Source: Gemmatimonadota bacterium (GTDB taxonomy: Bacteria > Gemmatimonadota > Gemmatimonadetes > Longimicrobiales > Gaopeijiaceae). From it: a stretch of 64,000 nucleotides of DNA. The stretch spans positions 96,223-160,222 of the forward strand of contig JAJDYN010000040.1 in NCBI GenBank assembly GCA_022825135.1, given 5' to 3'. Every line of letters starts with the position of its first letter. Position 1 is the stretch's first letter. Below are positions 44,101-53,194 of the stretch, piece by piece. Below the pieces are notes generated by a model, which saw only the letters and a program-made list of their open reading frames with translations, did not search any database and was not told the DNA's origin. The translations under genes were made by a program, and so were the position numbers.

Positions 44101-45861
44101 ATGGACGCGCACGCGCACGCCCACGAGATGCCGTGGATTCGGCGTTACATCTTCTCGACCGACCACAAGACCATCGCCATCCAGTTCCTCCTGATGAGCC
44201 TGTTCTTCCTCGTCGTGGGGGGATTGCTGGCGATGATGATGCGGTGGCAGCTGGGCTTCCCGAGCGAGCCCATGCCCGGAGGCATGCTCCTCCCCGACGA
44301 GATGATGGCGCCCACGCCCGCCGGGGCCATCATGCTTCCGGAGTTCTACAACTCGCTGGTCACCATGCACGGCACCATCATGATCTTCTTCGCGATCATG
44401 CCGCTGCTGGTGGGGGTCTTCGGCAACCTGCTGATACCGCTTCAGATCGGCGCCGACGACATGGCCTTCCCGCGCCTCAACATGGCATCGTTCTGGATGG
44501 CGTTCCCGGCCGGGCTGCTGATGCTGGCGAGCTTCGCCGTCGAAGGGGGCGCGGCCGGAGCGGGCTGGACATCCTACGCGCCGCTCAGCGCGAGCGGGGA
44601 GTACACCGGGGTCTACCTGGGCCAGCAGCTCTGGCTGATCAGCCTCACCATCCTGGGCTTCGCGTCACTGGCGGGCGCGGTCAACTACATCACGACCATC
44701 ATCAACATGCGCGCGCCGGGGATGACCTGGTTCCGGATGCCGCTGGCCACCTGGGCGCTCTTCATCACCGCCATCCTGATCCTGCTGGCGATTCCGATTC
44801 TGGCGGGCGCGCTGATCATGCTGCTCTTCGACCAGACGATCGGGACCGCGTTCTTCCTGCCGGCCAGCGACGGCGAGCCGCTGCTCTGGCAGCATCTGTT
44901 CTGGTTCTTCGGTCATCCGGAGGTGTACATCCTCATCCTGCCCGCGATGGGCATCACCTCCGACGTGCTGGCCAACGGCGCGCGCAAGCCCGTCTTCGGC
45001 TACCACGCCATGGTGCTGGCGATCGTCGCCATCGCCTTCCTGTCGTGGATCGTGTGGGGGCACCACATGTTCCAGAGCGGGATGAACCCGATGCTCGGCA
45101 CCACCTTCATGATCACGACCATGGTCATCGCGGTCCCGTCGGCCATCAAGGTGTTCAACTGGCTGGGGACCATCTACAAGGGGAACATCCACCTTCACAC
45201 CCCCATGCTGCACGCGCTGGGCTTCGTGTCGATGTTCATCATCGGTGGGCTGTCGGGCGTGTTCATGGCCTCGACCCCCGTCGATGTCTACATCCACGAC
45301 ACCTACTTCATCGTGGCGCACCTCCACTACGTGCTCTTCGGCGGCAGCCTGTTCGCGATCTTCGCGGGCATCACGTTCTGGTACCCGAAGATGTTCGGCC
45401 GCCTCATGAACGAGAAGTGGGGCAGGATCCACTTCTGGCTGACCATGATCCTCTACAACATCGTGTTCTGGCCCATGCACTCGATCGGAATCCAGGGGCA
45501 CATGCGGCGCATCTACGATCCCACGCAGTACGAGTTCCTGCAGCCCCTGCAGCCCATCAACCAGTTCATCACGATGGCAGCCTTCGCGCTGGTGGCGGTT
45601 CAGGTGATCTACGCCCTCAACTTCATCATCAGCATCTGGAAGGGGAAAAAGGCCGGCAACAATCCGTGGAAGGCCAACTCCCTGGAATGGACGGTGCCGT
45701 CGCCGCCGCCGCACGGGAACTTCGAGCTGGTGCCGATCGTCTATCGCGGGCCCTACGAGTACTCGGCGCCCGATGTGGAAGAGGACTACTGGCTGCAGGA
45801 CGCGCCGCCGCCCAGCGAGACCGCGGCGCCGGCGCTCGAACCCCAGCCGGTGGCGGACTGA
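44101..45861 (+). CDS. coxA: Cytochrome c oxidase subunit I
   Basis: Heme-copper oxidase catalytic subunit, 586 aa, with at least 12 membrane helices. Metal ligands are seen in VTMHGTIMIFF (heme a), FFGHPEVYILIL (CuB histidine with cross-linked tyrosine, about 272), WGHHMFQSGM (CuB histidines) and HDTYFIVAHLHYVLFGG (hemes a and a3). The HPEVY tyrosine argues for an A-type enzyme with a K-channel. It starts directly after coxB without a gap, implying coupled translation, and is followed by coxC and coxD. Confidence 0.95.
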   Translation: MDAHAHAHEMPWIRRYIFSTDHKTIAIQFLLMSLFFLVVGGLLAMMMRWQLGFPSEPMPGGMLLPDEMMAPTPAGAIMLPEFYNSLVTMHGTIMIFFAIMPLLVGVFGNLLIPLQIGADDMAFPRLNMASFWMAFPAGLLMLASFAVEGGAAGAGWTSYAPLSASGEYTGVYLGQQLWLISLTILGFASLAGAVNYITTIINMRAPGMTWFRMPLATWALFITAILILLAIPILAGALIMLLFDQTIGTAFFLPASDGEPLLWQHLFWFFGHPEVYILILPAMGITSDVLANGARKPVFGYHAMVLAIVAIAFLSWIVWGHHMFQSGMNPMLGTTFMITTMVIAVPSAIKVFNWLGTIYKGNIHLHTPMLHALGFVSMFIIGGLSGVFMASTPVDVYIHDTYFIVAHLHYVLFGGSLFAIFAGITFWYPKMFGRLMNEKWGRIHFWLTMILYNIVFWPMHSIGIQGHMRRIYDPTQYEFLQPLQPINQFITMAAFALVAVQVIYALNFIISIWKGKKAGNNPWKANSLEWTVPSPPPHGNFELVPIVYRGPYEYSAPDVEEDYWLQDAPPPSETAAPALEPQPVAD

Positions 45862-45937
45862 CCCGATGACCGTCTTCGTTTCGCTGGCGGAGCCACCTTC
45901 CTTCCAGTGACCTGGAACTTCAGGAGATAGCTGACGC

Positions 45938-46573
45938 ATGAGCCAAGCAGCCGCATCGACAGCCGACCGGCATCCCATGCCCGGGATGATGGTCTACAAC
46001 GTAAAGCTGGGAATGTGGATCTTCCTGCTGTCGGAAGTGATGTTCTTCACGGCCCTGATCGGGTCCTACATCATCCTGCGATTCGCCCACCCGGATCATT
46101 TCGCGGAGCCCGGCGCGGTGCTGAATGTGCCGCTCACGGCCTTCAACACGTTCGTTCTGATCTGCTCGAGCGTGTCGATGGTCAAGGCCTACGCGGCGAT
46201 CACGCAGGGCGATCAGAAGGGGCTCAGGTTCTGGCTCCTGGTGACCATTCTCCTGGGCACCTTCTTCGTCGGGGTTCAGGTGGTGGAGTACATCATCCTG
46301 GCCCGGGAGGGATTCGTTCCCATGGCGGAGCTGTACGGCGTCGCCCACGAGATCGAGGGAGCCGCCCTGTATGGCGCCACCTTCTACACGATGACCGGGT
46401 TCCACGGGACCCACGTCACCATCGGGATTCTCTGCATGTGGTTCGTGCTGTACCGGGCGTGGCAGGGGAAATACTCCGCGGACAACTACGGGGCGGTGGA
46501 GATCATGGGTCTCTACTGGCACTTCGTGGACCTGGTGTGGATCATCCTGTTCACCATCGTTTACCTGATCTGA
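45938..46573 (+). CDS. coxC: Cytochrome c oxidase subunit III
   Basis: A 211 aa membrane subunit with about five helices. Typical subunit III motifs are present: GMWIFLLSEVMFFTALIGSY near the N-terminus, FYTMTGFHGTHVTIGILCM and YWHFVDLVWIILFTIVYLI at the end. The length fits the five-helix form that lacks the first two helices. It lies 76 bases after coxA. Confidence 0.93.
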   Translation: MSQAAASTADRHPMPGMMVYNVKLGMWIFLLSEVMFFTALIGSYIILRFAHPDHFAEPGAVLNVPLTAFNTFVLICSSVSMVKAYAAITQGDQKGLRFWLLVTILLGTFFVGVQVVEYIILAREGFVPMAELYGVAHEIEGAALYGATFYTMTGFHGTHVTIGILCMWFVLYRAWQGKYSADNYGAVEIMGLYWHFVDLVWIILFTIVYLI

Positions 46574-46616
46574 TCATCGGGGCGGACCGCCGCCTGGAAA
46601 CCAAGGAGACACCCGG

Positions 46617-46883
46617 ATGGCAGGCAACGGGCAAGAACCCAGATACTTCCTGATCTGGTTCATACTTTTCGTTCTGACGATGGCCGAGGTGGGGTACGCG
46701 TTTCTCGCCCTCCCGCAGTGGCTGCTCGCCACGGGTCTGATCCTCATGGCGCTCTGGAAGGCCCTGCTGGTGGCGCTCTACTACATGCACCTGAAGTTCG
46801 AGCCCAAACGGCTGTGGATCCTGGCCGCGAGCCCGCTGCCGCTGGCGGTGATTCTGGTGATCGCCGTGCTGACGGAGTTCTGA
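46617..46883 (+). CDS. coxD: Cytochrome c oxidase subunit IV
   Basis: An 88 aa protein with three short membrane helices (YFLIWFILFVLTMAEVGYAF, the WLLATGLILMALWKALLVAL stretch and LPLAVILVIAVL) and the ALYYMHLKFE junction typical of prokaryotic subunit IV. It closes the oxidase operon and is followed by a hairpin terminator. Confidence 0.85.
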   Translation: MAGNGQEPRYFLIWFILFVLTMAEVGYAFLALPQWLLATGLILMALWKALLVALYYMHLKFEPKRLWILAASPLPLAVILVIAVLTEF

Positions 46884-46947
46884 TCGGCTGACGGCGGGGA
46901 AGGCGCGGGACGCGAGCAGCGCGCCTCCTCTCCCGGGTTCCGCCAAG

Positions 46948-46984
46948 CCCTGACCGTGCCCGGTGCGGCGCGGTCGGGGCTTTC
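46948..46984 (+). terminator. Intrinsic terminator after the cox operon
   Basis: CCCTGACCG at 46948-46956 pairs with CGGTCGGGG at 46971-46979 (nine pairs, one of them G-U), followed by a short T-rich run CTTTCT. It lies 65 bases after coxD and before the next rightward gene at 47174. The remainder of that gap shows no gene. Confidence 0.65.
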
Positions 46985-47173
46985 TCGTCGATGTCATGCC
47001 GACGGACCCGCCGGTGCGGTCGCGGCCGGGCGATCGCGACTCCAGCGGCCATCCCCGGTCCTGGCCAAACTTGCGGCACCGGGGCTCCCGGGCCCAACGT
47101 CACGGATAGCCATGGGCTATGTCGCGCGTTCGGGGACGCCGGTTTCCTCCGGCCCAACTGAAGGAGGCGGTCC

Positions 47174-48130
47174 ATGTTCGTGAAGCGGTTCTTCTATCCC
47201 GGGGCCCTGTCGGGGATGCTCGGCGCCGTTGCGATGGCGCTGTGGTTTCTCGCCATCGACGCATCACAGGGCCAGCCCTTCCGCACTCCGGCGTTCCTTG
47301 AAGCGGCCCTCCTGGGTCGCGACACGGTCGCCGTGGCTCCGGGCAACATCGTGCTGTACTCCGTGATTCACCTGGCGCTCTTCGCGCTGGCCGGGGTGGC
47401 GGTAGCCTGGCTGCTGGGCAGGATCAGGGCGGTGCCCGGCGTGCTCGCCGGGCTGATCGTCGGATTCGTGCTGTACGAGCTGGTGTTCTTTGCGAGCGTT
47501 GCGGTTACCGGGGTGGACATCGTGGAGAGCCTGGGGTGGCTGGAGTATCTGACCGGCAATCTGATCGCGGGGGTGACGCTGGTCGGCTACCTGCACATGA
47601 TGGGAGCGGCCCCGGAGGTCAGCTGGTGGTCGATCATGCGCCGCCAGCACATCCTGACGGAGGGCATCGTCGCGGGCCTGATCGGCGCGGCGGTGGTGGC
47701 GGTGTGGTTCCTGATCTTCGACGCGGTCTCGGGGCAGCCCTTCTTCACGCCCAGCGCCCTCGGGTCGGCGCTGTTCCTCGGGGTCACCGACCTCGACGCC
47801 GTCTCGATCCACATGGGAGCTGTGGTGGGCTATTCCGCCGTGCACCTCGCCGCATTCGCGGCGATGGGGGTGGTCGCGTCGGCCGTCCTCACGCAGGCGG
47901 AGGAGGTGCCGCCGCTCCTGCTCGGCGCCGTGCTCCTGTTCGTCGCATTCGAGGCCGCCTTCATGGGCTTCATCGCGCTCGGAGCCGAGTTCCTGCTCGG
48001 TCCCCTGGCCTGGACGTCGATCGCGTTCGCGAACGTGCTGGCCGCAGGCGGGATGGGATACTACCTGTGGCGCAAGCACCCGAAGCTGCGCGCGGCCTTC
48101 GCCGCGAACCCGATGGACAGGACGGCCTGA
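47174..48130 (+). CDS. Membrane protein with two homologous halves
   Basis: A 318 aa polytopic protein of unknown function with an internal repeat. The first half has GAVAMALWFLAIDASQGQPF then VIHLALFALAGVAVAWLL. The second has GAAVVAVWFLIFDAVSGQPF then AVHLAAFAAMGVVASAVL. Each half seems to hold four helices. The conserved WFL-FDA-SGQPF loop and the histidine in the next helix recur in both. The ATG has a strong AAGGAGG site. It follows the cox terminator, so it is probably a separate transcription unit. Confidence 0.7.
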   Translation: MFVKRFFYPGALSGMLGAVAMALWFLAIDASQGQPFRTPAFLEAALLGRDTVAVAPGNIVLYSVIHLALFALAGVAVAWLLGRIRAVPGVLAGLIVGFVLYELVFFASVAVTGVDIVESLGWLEYLTGNLIAGVTLVGYLHMMGAAPEVSWWSIMRRQHILTEGIVAGLIGAAVVAVWFLIFDAVSGQPFFTPSALGSALFLGVTDLDAVSIHMGAVVGYSAVHLAAFAAMGVVASAVLTQAEEVPPLLLGAVLLFVAFEAAFMGFIALGAEFLLGPLAWTSIAFANVLAAGGMGYYLWRKHPKLRAAFAANPMDRTA

Positions 48131-48151
48131 GGGGCGGCGGGCCGCTGGCTG

Positions 48152-49906
48152 CTACCGCCCGCGCACCTCGTGCCGCCGTAGCACCCGGCCGGGGAGGGCT
48201 CCCGTCAGCTCGCCTCCGTCGACCACCGCCTCACCGTTCACGACCACGTACTCGATGCCCTCATTACGGCCGCCCGGATTGAGGATCGTCGCGTGGTCCT
48301 GCACCCGCGGATAATCGAAGGCGACCAGGTCGGCCTTCTGTCCCGGACGGATGTACCCGCGGTCGGGGAGCCCGATGATCTGGGCGGGCAGGCCGGTCGA
48401 GGAGCGGACGAAGAACGGCAGCGTGATGGTGCCCTTGTCGCGGACGTAGGTCGCGATCTTGTGCGGATACGTCCCGTAGTAGCGGGGATGCTGGCCGGGT
48501 GCCGGGTTCGGGACGATGCCTCCGTCCGTGCCGGTCGCCGTGAAGTCCTGCCGCATGTAGCGCTCGACATCCTCGGGGCTTCCGGCCAGCGGACGGAAGC
48601 GCACGCCGGAGCGGACGGAAGGCTCGCTGTCGAGCGCGAACTGGATGACCTGCTCCACCGGCGTACGCCCGCTGGCCTTGGCCACCTCCGCCAGCGTGCG
48701 CCCCACGAGTGACTCGTCCTGGGGCGCGATGACGATTACGTGCCGGTCGGCCCCGCCCTGGAGGTCGAGCATGTACTCGATGTCCGCGACCATCTCGGGG
48801 TAGATCTCCGGATCGCCCAGGTGGGCGCGAAGGTTGTCCTTGTAGTTCGCGAAGAGCTCGCTGTTGATGACCCGCCACTTCGGGTCGTCCAGCCCGCCGG
48901 CGCGGCTCTCGCCCAGCGGCGCATAGTACCACGCCGGAATCACCTCCGCTGAACCACCGCCGAAGGTCTCGTAGGGGTACTGGTCGAGGTAGACCTGGAT
49001 GCCCTCGGCGCGGCCACGCTTGATCGCGGCCACGTCGGTCGCCGACTGGCCCCATGTGGTCGGACCTTTCGCCTTGATGTGGGTGCCCACCACGCGGATG
49101 CCGGTTTCGCGCCCGATGCGAATGGTCTCGCCCATGCCGTCGGTGGCCGTGAGCCTCCAGCCCCGCGGCCAGGTCGGAGGCGGGGTGTACTCGTCCACGA
49201 TGCTCGGGGTGAGCCAGAGCGGAAGCGGGGACTGGCTGCGCTGATGGGAGTAGTAGAAGCCGTCGTAGTCGGCGACGACGTGTGCCAGCGCGATGATCTC
49301 CTCGGTCGTGGAGAAGCGCCCGGGCCGGTACTCGGGTCCGGCGCCCAGCCCCCAGGCTCCGGCCTCCATCCCCTGGCGGACCTCGGCGACCATCACCGCG
49401 ATCTCCTCCGGAGTCGCGTGGCGCTCGTAGTCGTGGCCCATCGCGACGGTGCGAACCGTGGCGTGGCCGACCATCGGAATCACGTTCAGCGCCGTGCCCC
49501 CGTTCTCGTACCCCGCGATCTCGGCTTCCAGGGGCCAAACGGGATTTCGTCCGTCCGGCCCGAACACGACGGTCGTGATTCCCTGGGCGACGAGATTGGA
49601 CGCGCGCCGGATCTCGATGTCCCCGTTGAACAGGCTGCGGTCGGCATGCGAGTGCATGTCGATGAAGCCGGGCGTGACGTGGAGCCCGGTCGCGTCGATC
49701 TCGCGGGCCGCGCTCGCACCGGCCAGATCCCCCACCGCGACGATCTCGCCTCCGGAGACGCCCACGTCCGCGACGAACGCGGGATTGCCGGTGCCGTCCA
49801 GCACCCGTCCCCCTCGAATCAGCAGATCGAAGGACTGGGCCCGGGCGGTGAGGGGATGGACGGCGATGGCGAGCAGGATGGCGAGTGGAATAGTGAAGCC
49901 GCGCAT
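48152..49906 (-). CDS. Exported amidohydrolase, D-aminoacylase-like
   Basis: A 584 aa metal-dependent hydrolase. The signal peptide (IPLAILLAIAVHPLTARAQ) is followed by the amidohydrolase start FDLLIRGGRVLDGTGNP, the metal motif GFIDMHSHADRS (HxH) and, near the end, the closing KADLVAFDYPRVQD with a VVNGEAVVDGGEL strand. The middle resembles N-acyl-D-amino-acid deacylases. The true substrate cannot be read from sequence. It is leftward and separate from its neighbours. Confidence 0.85.
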   Translation of the reverse strand: MRGFTIPLAILLAIAVHPLTARAQSFDLLIRGGRVLDGTGNPAFVADVGVSGGEIVAVGDLAGASAAREIDATGLHVTPGFIDMHSHADRSLFNGDIEIRRASNLVAQGITTVVFGPDGRNPVWPLEAEIAGYENGGTALNVIPMVGHATVRTVAMGHDYERHATPEEIAVMVAEVRQGMEAGAWGLGAGPEYRPGRFSTTEEIIALAHVVADYDGFYYSHQRSQSPLPLWLTPSIVDEYTPPPTWPRGWRLTATDGMGETIRIGRETGIRVVGTHIKAKGPTTWGQSATDVAAIKRGRAEGIQVYLDQYPYETFGGGSAEVIPAWYYAPLGESRAGGLDDPKWRVINSELFANYKDNLRAHLGDPEIYPEMVADIEYMLDLQGGADRHVIVIAPQDESLVGRTLAEVAKASGRTPVEQVIQFALDSEPSVRSGVRFRPLAGSPEDVERYMRQDFTATGTDGGIVPNPAPGQHPRYYGTYPHKIATYVRDKGTITLPFFVRSSTGLPAQIIGLPDRGYIRPGQKADLVAFDYPRVQDHATILNPGGRNEGIEYVVVNGEAVVDGGELTGALPGRVLRRHEVRGR

Positions 49907-50049
49907 GGGTCGTTCCTCCCCTGGATTTCCTGAAGTTGCCGGACGGAAGCGGCGTGACCGGCTTTCCTGAAGAGTACGACGGGGGCAGGGCTCCCGCGAG
50001 ACGGAATCGAGTCGCGGGGGAGGCCCCTCCAGCAGGAGGGAGGGGAGTG

Positions 50050-50253
50050 CTACCGCCCCTTGCCCGCGAGAAAGTCCGCCAGCCGCGACAGGTAGTAGGC
50101 GAGCAGGATGCCAAGCGTCAGGAAGACGATCCCGAGAAGGAGATTCCCGAGGGAGGACGAGCGGGAGTACTGAACGAACTCGTAGGCCGAGAAGGCCAGG
50201 CAGAAGGTGATGCCCGAGTAGATGAGAAAGCGGTGGAAGCCGATCAGGGACAT
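50050..50253 (-). CDS. Small two-helix membrane protein
   Basis: A 67 aa protein with two membrane helices (FLIYSGITFCLAFSAYEFV and LLLGIVFLTLGILLAYYL). No family recognised. It follows the Trm112-like gene in the same direction after 49 bases. Unlike the shadows around it, its composition is that of a real membrane protein. Confidence 0.65.
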   Translation of the reverse strand: MSLIGFHRFLIYSGITFCLAFSAYEFVQYSRSSSLGNLLLGIVFLTLGILLAYYLSRLADFLAGKGR

Positions 50254-50302
50254 GGGATGGTCCGGTTTCTCCAGGCGCGCCGGCAGGAGCGCGGCGGGTG
50301 CG

Positions 50303-50557
50303 TCAGATGTTGTCGACGGCGACGGCTTCGTCGATGAGCATGATGGGGATGCCGTCGCGTATGGGGTACAGGACCGCGCCGTCCTCGCGGACCAGTCCCG
50401 CCGTGACCGGATCGGTCAGGAGTTCGCCGCCGCGGTTGCGCACCGTGCCGCCTTCGACGGCCCGGTTGAGCGCCGTCAGAAGGTCGTCTCCGGCCATGCG
50501 CAGCGCGGTGCGCGTTTCCGGGCAGACGAGGATGTCGAGGAGTTCCGGGTCGAGCAT
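50303..50557 (-). CDS. Trm112-family protein
   Basis: An 84 aa protein like bacterial YcaR/Trm112: it opens with LDPELLDILVCPETRTAL and ends with VLYPIRDGIPIMLIDEAVAV, the typical closing strand. Family members often carry two CxxC pairs, but only one cysteine remains here, so it probably does not bind zinc. Trm112 proteins activate methyltransferases; the partner is not visible. Confidence 0.85.
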   Translation of the reverse strand: MLDPELLDILVCPETRTALRMAGDDLLTALNRAVEGGTVRNRGGELLTDPVTAGLVREDGAVLYPIRDGIPIMLIDEAVAVDNI

Positions 50558-50732
50558 GCGCTTGCTGAGTTCCGTCGCGGTTTCGGGAGATCGGGACCCT
50601 TCCCCGGAGACAACCGTAAGTTATCATTGCACGCGGACCGATGGAAACGCCCGTCCGCCCGGCGCCGCCCGGGGACGGGACACCCGCTCGTCGCGGAATG
50701 CGGCGATCCACCCCATTCCAGGCAGGCGATCG

Positions 50733-51281
50733 ATGTCCTCACACCCGCGTTTTCCCCTTCACGACCGACGCCGGCGTCTCTCGCCGTGTCTCCGCCACCT
50801 GCTTCTCTTCCCTCTGCTGCTGGCGCTGCCGCTCCTGGGCTGTCGCTCCAACGGGTCCGAGGGCGACGCGCAGTCCGGGCCCGAGACGTCCGAGACGGTC
50901 ATGCCGGCGGGGCCGGGCCGAGACCTTGCCTGGGTGATCATCGGCGCGGACACGGTGGTCGCCGAGATCGCGCGCACGCCGGATCAACGCAGCCAGGGGC
51001 TCAAGGACCGCGACTTTCTCGCACCTGGCGCCGGAATGATCTTCGTGTTCGACACCGAGGAGGTCCGGTCCTTCTGGATGCAGGACACCTTCATCCCGCT
51101 CGACATCGCCTACATGGATGCGAATGCCCGCATCATCGACATCCAGCAGATGGAGCCCGAGACCACCCGTCTGTACACGTCCTCCGGCCCGGCGATGTTC
51201 GCGCTGGAGGTGCCGCAGGGCTGGTTCGCGGAGATGGAGATCGTAGTCGGGGCCCAGGCGGAGATCGTGTTCGGGAACTAG
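50733..51281 (+). CDS. DUF192-family lipoprotein
   Basis: A 182 aa protein. The lipoprotein signal LLLFPLLLALPLLGC is followed by a DUF192 domain: IARTPDQRSQGLKDRDFL, then GMIFVFDTEEVRSFWMQDTF and IPLDIAYMDANARIIDIQQM. DUF192 proteins are small secreted beta-barrel proteins of unknown role. The ATG at 50733 is the natural start for the signal. Confidence 0.85.
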   Translation: MSSHPRFPLHDRRRRLSPCLRHLLLFPLLLALPLLGCRSNGSEGDAQSGPETSETVMPAGPGRDLAWVIIGADTVVAEIARTPDQRSQGLKDRDFLAPGAGMIFVFDTEEVRSFWMQDTFIPLDIAYMDANARIIDIQQMEPETTRLYTSSGPAMFALEVPQGWFAEMEIVVGAQAEIVFGN

Positions 51282-51302
51282 CGCGGCGCCCGCCCGCCTT
51301 CG

Positions 51303-52580
51303 TCAGTTCCGCTCGATGATGGCCTCGTACACGAGTGGTCTCAGAAGGCGGTCGAGCGGCGCCGCGCCGTAGGGCTGAAGCTGCGTCCACGCCATTGCGA
51401 CGATCTCCTCGCGGGGATCCACCCAGAAATACGTGTTGGCAATGCCCGACCACCAGTAGCTTCCCGCGTTCACTCCGACCGAGACGGCGAAGCCCAGGCC
51501 GAACCCCTGGTCGTCCAGTCCGGGCAGGATGGGAATCATATCGTCAGGCAGGTGGTTGGCGGTCATGAGGCGGACCGTCTCGGGCCGCAGGAGCCTCACG
51601 CCGTCGAGTTCACCCTCGCCCAGCAGCATTCGGCAGAAGCGGAGGTAGTCGCCGGCCGTCGAAACCAGGCCGCCGCCGCCGGAGAGCCAGGTCGGGGGAC
51701 GGGTGAAGGGGCCGTCGCCGGGAGTCCCCGCCGGGCTGAGGCCGTCGCCGCTGCGGAGGTACATCGCGGCTAAGCGATCGCGCTTGGCGGCCGGCACGCG
51801 AAACCCGGTGTCGTCCATGCCCAGCGGCTCGAAGATGCGCTCGCGGAAGAAGTCGTTCAGGGGCTGGCCCGATACCACCTCCACGACCCGGCCGAGCACG
51901 TCCGTGGACACGCTGTAGTTCCAGCGCGCGCCGGGATCGTCGATCAGCGGCAGCGACGCGATGGTGGCGATCCTCTCTTCGAGGTCGCCGCCCGGGCCTT
52001 CGGGGAGGGCGTTCAGCTCGCGGTTGTACATCGAGTCGACGGGGCTGTCGCCGAAGAATCCGTAGGTGAGCCCCGACGTGTGCAGGAGCAGATCGCGGAT
52101 GAGGATGGGCCGGCTGGGCGGCCGGGTTCCTCCGTTCTCGTAGACCCGGACGTCGGCGAAGCCCGGGAGGACGCTCCCGAGTTCGTCGTCCAGCGAGAGA
52201 AGCCCGTCCTCGACGAGGATCATCGCCGCGACGCTCGTGACGGGCTTGGTCATGGAGTAGATGCGGAAGATGTCGTCGGGCTCGAGGCGGTCCTCGCCGC
52301 GGATGCGCCAACCCTGGGCGTGCCAGTGCACGATCTCACCCCTGCGGGACACCAGGGTCATGATTCCCGCCGTCCCGTCGCCGTCGATCAATCGCTGCAT
52401 GGTTGGCGGGATGCGGGCGAGCACCTCGCCGGACATGCCGACCTCTTCGGGCTCGGCGGTGGTCCACTGTTGGCCGGATCCGGCGGACGGGGCCAGGACG
52501 GTGCCGGCCAGCGCGAGGAACAGAGCGATGGAGAGGGAACGCGGCGCGGCGCGCGGCGTGTTGTTCGGCGTGAGCTTCAT
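51303..52580 (-). CDS. Exported serine hydrolase, class C beta-lactamase family
   Basis: A 425 aa penicillin-binding-protein/beta-lactamase-fold hydrolase. A signal peptide (LSIALFLALAGTVLAPSA) precedes the domain. The catalytic motif SMTKPVTSVAAMILVEDG (SxxK) is near residue 107. NYSVSTDVLGRVVE holds the tyrosine motif, as YSV rather than YxN. The third motif may lie in the C-terminal GGGGLVSTAGDY region. Such enzymes are mostly esterases or D-peptidases rather than true beta-lactamases. It converges on the DUF192 gene. Confidence 0.85.
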   Translation of the reverse strand: MKLTPNNTPRAAPRSLSIALFLALAGTVLAPSAGSGQQWTTAEPEEVGMSGEVLARIPPTMQRLIDGDGTAGIMTLVSRRGEIVHWHAQGWRIRGEDRLEPDDIFRIYSMTKPVTSVAAMILVEDGLLSLDDELGSVLPGFADVRVYENGGTRPPSRPILIRDLLLHTSGLTYGFFGDSPVDSMYNRELNALPEGPGGDLEERIATIASLPLIDDPGARWNYSVSTDVLGRVVEVVSGQPLNDFFRERIFEPLGMDDTGFRVPAAKRDRLAAMYLRSGDGLSPAGTPGDGPFTRPPTWLSGGGGLVSTAGDYLRFCRMLLGEGELDGVRLLRPETVRLMTANHLPDDMIPILPGLDDQGFGLGFAVSVGVNAGSYWWSGIANTYFWVDPREEIVAMAWTQLQPYGAAPLDRLLRPLVYEAIIERN

Positions 52581-52695
52581 GCGGGTTTCCGGTTCGTTGT
52601 CGGTATGGGTCCCGGGCGGGCGGGCTGCCATGCGGGACAACATGGACGTGACGATCCCCTTTCGCGACCGTGCCGCCCGGGCAACTTTGCGGGCC

Positions 52696-53181
52696 ATGAC
52701 AACGCACGACCCCATCTTCGCCCTGAGCCTGCTCGCCCTGCTCGCCTGCGCCGACGCGCCCGAGCCACCTCCCTTCGCCGCGGTGGCCGACTCGCGCCAG
52801 CTCATGCTGTCGGTCATCGAGCCGGCGGCGGAGGTGTACTGGGATGCGGTGGGCGTGATCATGGACGAGGAGGGCACGCGCCACATCGAGCCCCGCACCG
52901 AGACAGAGTGGGAGGCGGTGGAGAACGCGGCCTTCGTGCTGGCGGAGTCCGGCAACCTCCTGCTGCTCGAGGATCGCGCGGGGGGCCGGGACCACTGGAC
53001 GGCGATGTCCCGCGCCATGATCGAGATCGGAAGACGCGCGGTCGAGGCGGCCCGGGCCCGCGATCCCGACGCCGTTTTCGAGGCGGGCGGCGAGGTGTAC
53101 CTCGTCTGCACAGGGTGCCATGCCGTCTACGCCGCCGAGACCCTGCGCCCCTCCTACAACGCGGACGCGGAAGTCCCGTGA
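52696..53181 (+). CDS. Monoheme cytochrome c lipoprotein
   Basis: A 161 aa lipoprotein (signal IFALSLLALLAC). The body is helical, with a single heme site near the C-terminus (LVCTGCHAVYAAE), the layout of class II (cytochrome c'-type) four-helix cytochromes. It is divergent from the serine hydrolase and leads a short rightward operon with two DUF6644-like membrane genes. Confidence 0.75.
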   Translation: MTTHDPIFALSLLALLACADAPEPPPFAAVADSRQLMLSVIEPAAEVYWDAVGVIMDEEGTRHIEPRTETEWEAVENAAFVLAESGNLLLLEDRAGGRDHWTAMSRAMIEIGRRAVEAARARDPDAVFEAGGEVYLVCTGCHAVYAAETLRPSYNADAEVP

Positions 53182-53194
53182 TCCGGCGCGCCCC

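Noticed and set aside
51303..52580. Antibiotic-resistance beta-lactamase
   Set aside because: The SxxK and tyrosine motifs fit the general serine hydrolase family, but the third motif is unclear and a YSV replaces YxN. Nothing suggests resistance.
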